Shown here in pieces: positions 60,587 through 64,000 of a DNA stretch of 64,000 nucleotides. The stretch comes from Mucor racemosus (taxonomy: Eukaryota; Mucoromycota; Mucoromycetes; Mucorales; Mucoraceae), in assembly GCA_027405735.1 (NCBI GenBank), contig JAPEHQ010000008.1:1550001-1614000 (forward strand), written 5' to 3'. A program made the position numbers and the translations under genes. Below the pieces are notes generated by a model. The model was given only the letters and a program-made list of their open reading frames with translations. It searched no databases and had not been told where the DNA came from. Each line of letters begins with the position of its first letter. The stretch's first letter is position 1.

Positions 60587-61367
60587 ATGATGACTGAGGA
60601 ACAAACCGCATTTCAAAAAGTAATTACCCTTTCATATACTGATGTAAAAGTAGGAAGTGATGGTATCAATACTGCACAATTTCTTGAGGCGACTGATGGC
60701 ATGGTAAACATGTTTGGTAAGTTTGTGTATTGGTTGTGGTTTGAGATATTTAATTTATTATTTATTTATGTAGACCTTTTTGGAAGCAGCGCATTTAGTG
60801 TAGTTCAAAGTGACATGAGTAATAATGTAAAAAAGATTAGAGCTCGTTTCCTGGAGAACCCTATTGAATATGATACATTGGAAAACTTAATGGCAAAAGA
60901 AGCTCATTTAAAAAGACGCTTGGCAACTGAAGCTTTGCTTTGGCTGAAAAGGTACGTTCAGTACCATATATAAAATGATTATTGATTATTGATATTCCCT
61001 CAGAGGTCTTGATTTTACAGCTCAATCCCTTATGCATAGTTTAAATAATCCAGATGAAGAGTTAACTGTTTCATTTTCCATGGCATATGATGCAACCTTA
61101 AGACCTCATCATAGCTTTATTGTCCGTCCGATTTTTAATGTAAACATTATAAAATATCCAAATTAAGGCAATTATAAATTAACTCAAAACTTGCATTTAT
61201 AGCTTGCAATGAACGCTTGCCCCTGGAGAAAGGATTTCTATGAAAGCATTGGTGTTCAGAATGACGAATCCGTTCTGTTAATGCGAGGTTGGCTTGAAGC
61301 CCTTCTAGGATTAATCACTATTCTTGATAAAGTTTTTGAACAAAATCCTGCGTATCTTAAACACTAA
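60587..61367 (+). CDS. glycolipid transfer protein (GLTP fold)
   Basis: Four exons (60587-60716, 60774-60951, 61004-61139, 61203-61367) give 202 aa. The recognition residues of the fold are present: Asp, Asn and Lys in SDMSNNVKKIRARF, Trp in LLWLKRGLDFT, and His in LRPHHSFIVRPIF, followed by LAMNACPWRKDFYESIG. These match the sugar-headgroup site of HET-C2 and human GLTP. Family knowledge: such proteins move glycosphingolipids between membranes in the cytosol. The start may be either of two adjacent ATGs (60587 or 60590). Confidence 0.9.
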
Positions 61368-62209
61368 GCAACAAACCTTGAATAATATGGACATTCCGCT
61401 TACTTCACCGCTTGTTTCATGACCGAGTTGCAAAAGTTTTCCGTTTTTGAAATTAATAAAATACCAAATGTATTGATCAAGTCGAATCATAACCGACTCG
61501 AGAAACATGTATCTTTTTAGAATGTAGTATCTATTTACTGATAAGCAGATTTTGTATGATTAACACAAATAAAGAATGCATTATTATTTAACATTCAAAG
61601 TATCCAATGATGGTTCAAATCCCCAGTATATTTGCTTTTGGCACTGGCAGGGTTTCAACGTAACTTCTTGGATATGATACGAGATTACAATCTATAAATT
61701 TCATATTCTCATGTTTCATCCTTATATTCCTTAAGACCATCTCTACTTGTCCAGTATCATAACTCGATGCATAAAAGAATAGCAAAACTGCTGAAGGTTT
61801 ACTTGGTAGAGTATGGCAATACATCAGTATACAAATATGGCTAATATGTAATGTATTTATTGTGTTTCCAATAATGCGAGGTAACATCACTCACTTTAAG
61901 CATCAGATACCACTTTATCAGCAATTATTTAAGTTTTGATGATAGACAACATACTTTTTATTTGTGTAAAGGATCCAAATCAAGGTTGATCTCTCAGTGA
62001 AAATTTATGCACAGTATTTAAAATTAAAGCAATATGATCCATACATATATATATTATGTAATTCTTTTTTAAAGCGAAGAAATACAGGGATCTTTATTTA
62101 CTTTATATAATATTCAATAGACTTAATACAGAGGCTGTTTCTTTTTTTTTTTTTTTTTTATTCATTCAGCCTAAATCAAGATTCTTGTCGAAATTTAAAA
62201 CTTTTGCCT
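61368..62209. other. gene-free interval downstream of GLTP
   Basis: AT-rich DNA with no supported gene. A homopolymer T run lies at about 62142-62159. A ttcaaatcc word at 61614-61622 resembles a tRNA T-loop, but no cloverleaf can be drawn around it. Confidence 0.45.
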
Positions 62210-63440
62210 ATATCAATATCCTGATCATACTAAACACTTTCTAAGGTATACTTTAGACACTAGTAAACAGACGTAAATTGGTCGCATTATGCTGCCTATC
62301 CCTAAATTTATTTTATACCTCACAAAAGACTCAAAAACGCGTAAAATTCACTGCTTTTTCCTTGAAAATTGGGTCTCGTTTTTCATCCTTGCTCTACGTT
62401 TTGTTTTCACTAAATAACACCACAACAAAATTATATGCCAATGTACCTGAGGTGCTCAGCTTTAATCTAAAAACAAGTATCCGAAAATATCCTATTTTTT
62501 GCAGTTGGTATTAATTTTTCAGTGCTAATGTTTCAGATTTTTTACGCGTATTTCACTGCTAATGGATTGAAAACTTTGAGGCTTCATATCTCTAGAAAAC
62601 AATAAGCTAAACTAACACTTTTTAATAATAAAATTTACTTGTTTTGAGGCGCTCTATAACATATTTTAATATAAAAAAGTTTTGAGCACTTTTATTTTTT
62701 TTTCATTTTTTTGGGCATTTCTATAGTAGGTTTCAAAAATATTGGTTAAATTGAGTAACATTTTTTTTGCATTCATGTCATTAAACTCGTTAATCTCTCT
62801 TGGAACCAATTTAGGGTTTTTTAAAATATTGATTTTTCGTGGAGATATCCTCAAAAATGTATACAAACAGGTACCTCCATTTCTAGCTTTCATTTTTCCC
62901 TTATATACCCTCATCCAAAATTCTGAATCTGAAAACTTTTTGAACAAAAATCTAGTTTTCTCTACAAAAAATGGAGCTAGAAGATTCGGCAATAGCTCGA
63001 TCGATAGATAATTTTTTGGCGCATTATTTCAATTACTTATATGTTAAATATGTTTATCAAAATTAATGTGTATTTTCAAAAAACCTCCAAAATTTCAATT
63101 GCATTTTACGCAAAATTTAATGTGAAATATTTGTCCGAATTTTATTTCGATGAATGCAGAATTTAAAACTGTACAAAAACTATTTAATACGCTAGATCAA
63201 CTTACTTTGCAGTTCATGAGTGAATAAACAAATTTGTTTTTTATATCATTTTTCAGTCGTTTTCATAAATCGATTTTAGAACTCAGTTAGTGTAGGCTGT
63301 AAGCTGTAATATAAACTATTATCTTGATTATCTCGGTGAAAAATCAATATTTTTTGCTGAAACAAAAAATGTAGAGTAGCCATCAATTAGATCTATCTTG
63401 TGAATACAGAAATTAAGCCCTGGATAATGAGTTTTAAGAT
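62210..63440 (+). repeat. Rep-A interspersed repeat, copy e (core)
   Basis: Block order is as in a and c. The minus-strand frame at 62666-62992 (108 aa) is the longest of the set and contains MRVYKGKMKARNGG and NDMNAKKMLLNLTNI. A plus-strand frame at 62278-62514 ends KYPIFCSWY. The internal inverted repeat is kept. Confidence 0.87.
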
Positions 63441-63981
63441 TTACAAAATAATAAACTAATATTTACAATTGCAGAAAACAAAGAAAAAAAACCCCATCCT
63501 TGTGAATATTGATCCAATTAATCTCCAATTATACAGGATGGTAGATTTAAATATATCCTGCATAAACTGATTTATCGAAAGGTAAATCGTATAAAATTAA
63601 TCAAATGAAAAAGTACCGTTTTATTATGAGCTTCTAGAGGGGGTTTATATACTAATTGAATGAGTGTATTAAATGTGAGTGATAATATAATTAGAATGAG
63701 CATTTGGATATTGTGTGGATATACTGTATTGGAATCATGCTTCTATGATTCAATAGTAGCATGATGATAGACGCATGGAATATGACCTTGCTTGACTTGC
63801 ATGTTGAACATCATGGTTTGACAGATGCTCTAAATTGGTAATTCGGTAATTCCTAATTCTGATAGATCATAAACGTTTATACTTCTACTTTCACAAATCA
63901 CTGTGAATTGAGAAAACCATCAGTAAAACATGATATTTCTGTCCAATAAAACTACCTGTTCTGTCTTATATGTTTATCTTT
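63441..63981 (+). repeat. extension of Rep-A copy e
   Basis: The parts 63441-63570 and 63890-63970 match the reverse complement of 15334-15500. About 320 bp (63570-63890) between them is absent from copy b, so it is an insertion here or a deletion there. The middle holds no recognisable terminal repeats. Confidence 0.65.
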
Positions 63982-64000
63982 TGTTGTATTCCACCTACTG
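63982..64000 (+). mobile_element. start of an LTR-2 copy at the window edge
   Basis: The last 19 bases, tgttgtattccacctactg, match the first bases of LTR-2 (tgttgtat..cacc..gt). The element is cut by the window end, so its length and kind are unknown. Confidence 0.55.

Noticed and set aside
61605..61640. Possible tRNA T-arm (ggttcaaatcc)
   Set aside because: The flanks do not pair as a T-stem, and no acceptor stem or anticodon arm can be drawn.

Overview
The window is nuclear DNA of a filamentous early-diverging fungus, most likely Mucoromycota (Mucorales-like). The support is indirect. The sequence is very AT-rich, nearly all genes carry introns of about 45-110 nt (GT...AG), and start codons often follow pyrimidine-rich tracts. 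The gene set (DASH Duo1, Nst1, Def1, a Kcs1-type kinase, a group-X hybrid histidine kinase) is fungal. The species cannot be named from the sequence. Twenty-one protein-coding genes are supported. All but one of the models were spliced by hand and stay in frame from start to stop; the exception is the tetraspan protein at 28.2 kb, whose first exon is uncertain. No rRNA, tRNA or CRISPR array was seen.

Layout: 0-3.4 kb is repeats (a solo LTR and Rep-A copy a). 3.4-12.1 kb holds a THUMP/Tan1 protein, a Ser/Thr-rich single-span surface protein and Nst1. 12.1-17.4 kb is repeats. 17.4-22.1 kb is a tight block: an eEF1A-type lysine methyltransferase, an ATP-dependent DNA ligase with a possible mitochondrial presequence, Rrp8, and a convergent CCDC43-like gene. 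22.1-25.4 kb is gene-free. 25.5-27.2 kb has a ZFYVE19-like B-box protein converging on a CoA-type Nudix hydrolase. 28.2-38.2 kb has a tetraspan membrane protein and a 2650-residue hybrid histidine kinase. 38.2-40.8 kb is repeats. 40.9-50.9 kb holds Duo1, a Mup1-like amino-acid permease, DUF1772 and DUF202 membrane proteins, a PHAF1-like protein and an inositol-hexakisphosphate-kinase-type enzyme. 51-55.7 kb is a nest of repeats. 55.8-61.4 kb holds Def1, a NIPA-type magnesium transporter and a glycolipid transfer protein, the last two divergent from one short promoter. 61.4-64 kb is Rep-A again, ending in the start of an LTR.

The genes are mostly housekeeping: RNA modification and ribosome biogenesis (Tan1, Rrp8), translation-factor methylation, DNA ligation, transcription-stress response (Def1), mitosis (Duo1), signalling (histidine kinase, inositol pyrophosphate synthesis), nutrient transport and lipid transfer. 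They sit in islands between repeats.

The most interesting structure is in the repeats. Five copies of an unclassified 1.1-1.2 kb element (Rep-A) share a reading frame on the same relative strand. Two LTR families (about 220-245 bp and 530 bp) have insertions with exact 5-bp target duplications. At 53.1-54.7 kb a third repeat (Rep-C) was invaded by a hAT-like MITE, itself invaded by a solo LTR, and separately by a second solo LTR. An unfilled Rep-C copy at 39.7 kb shows the empty sites.
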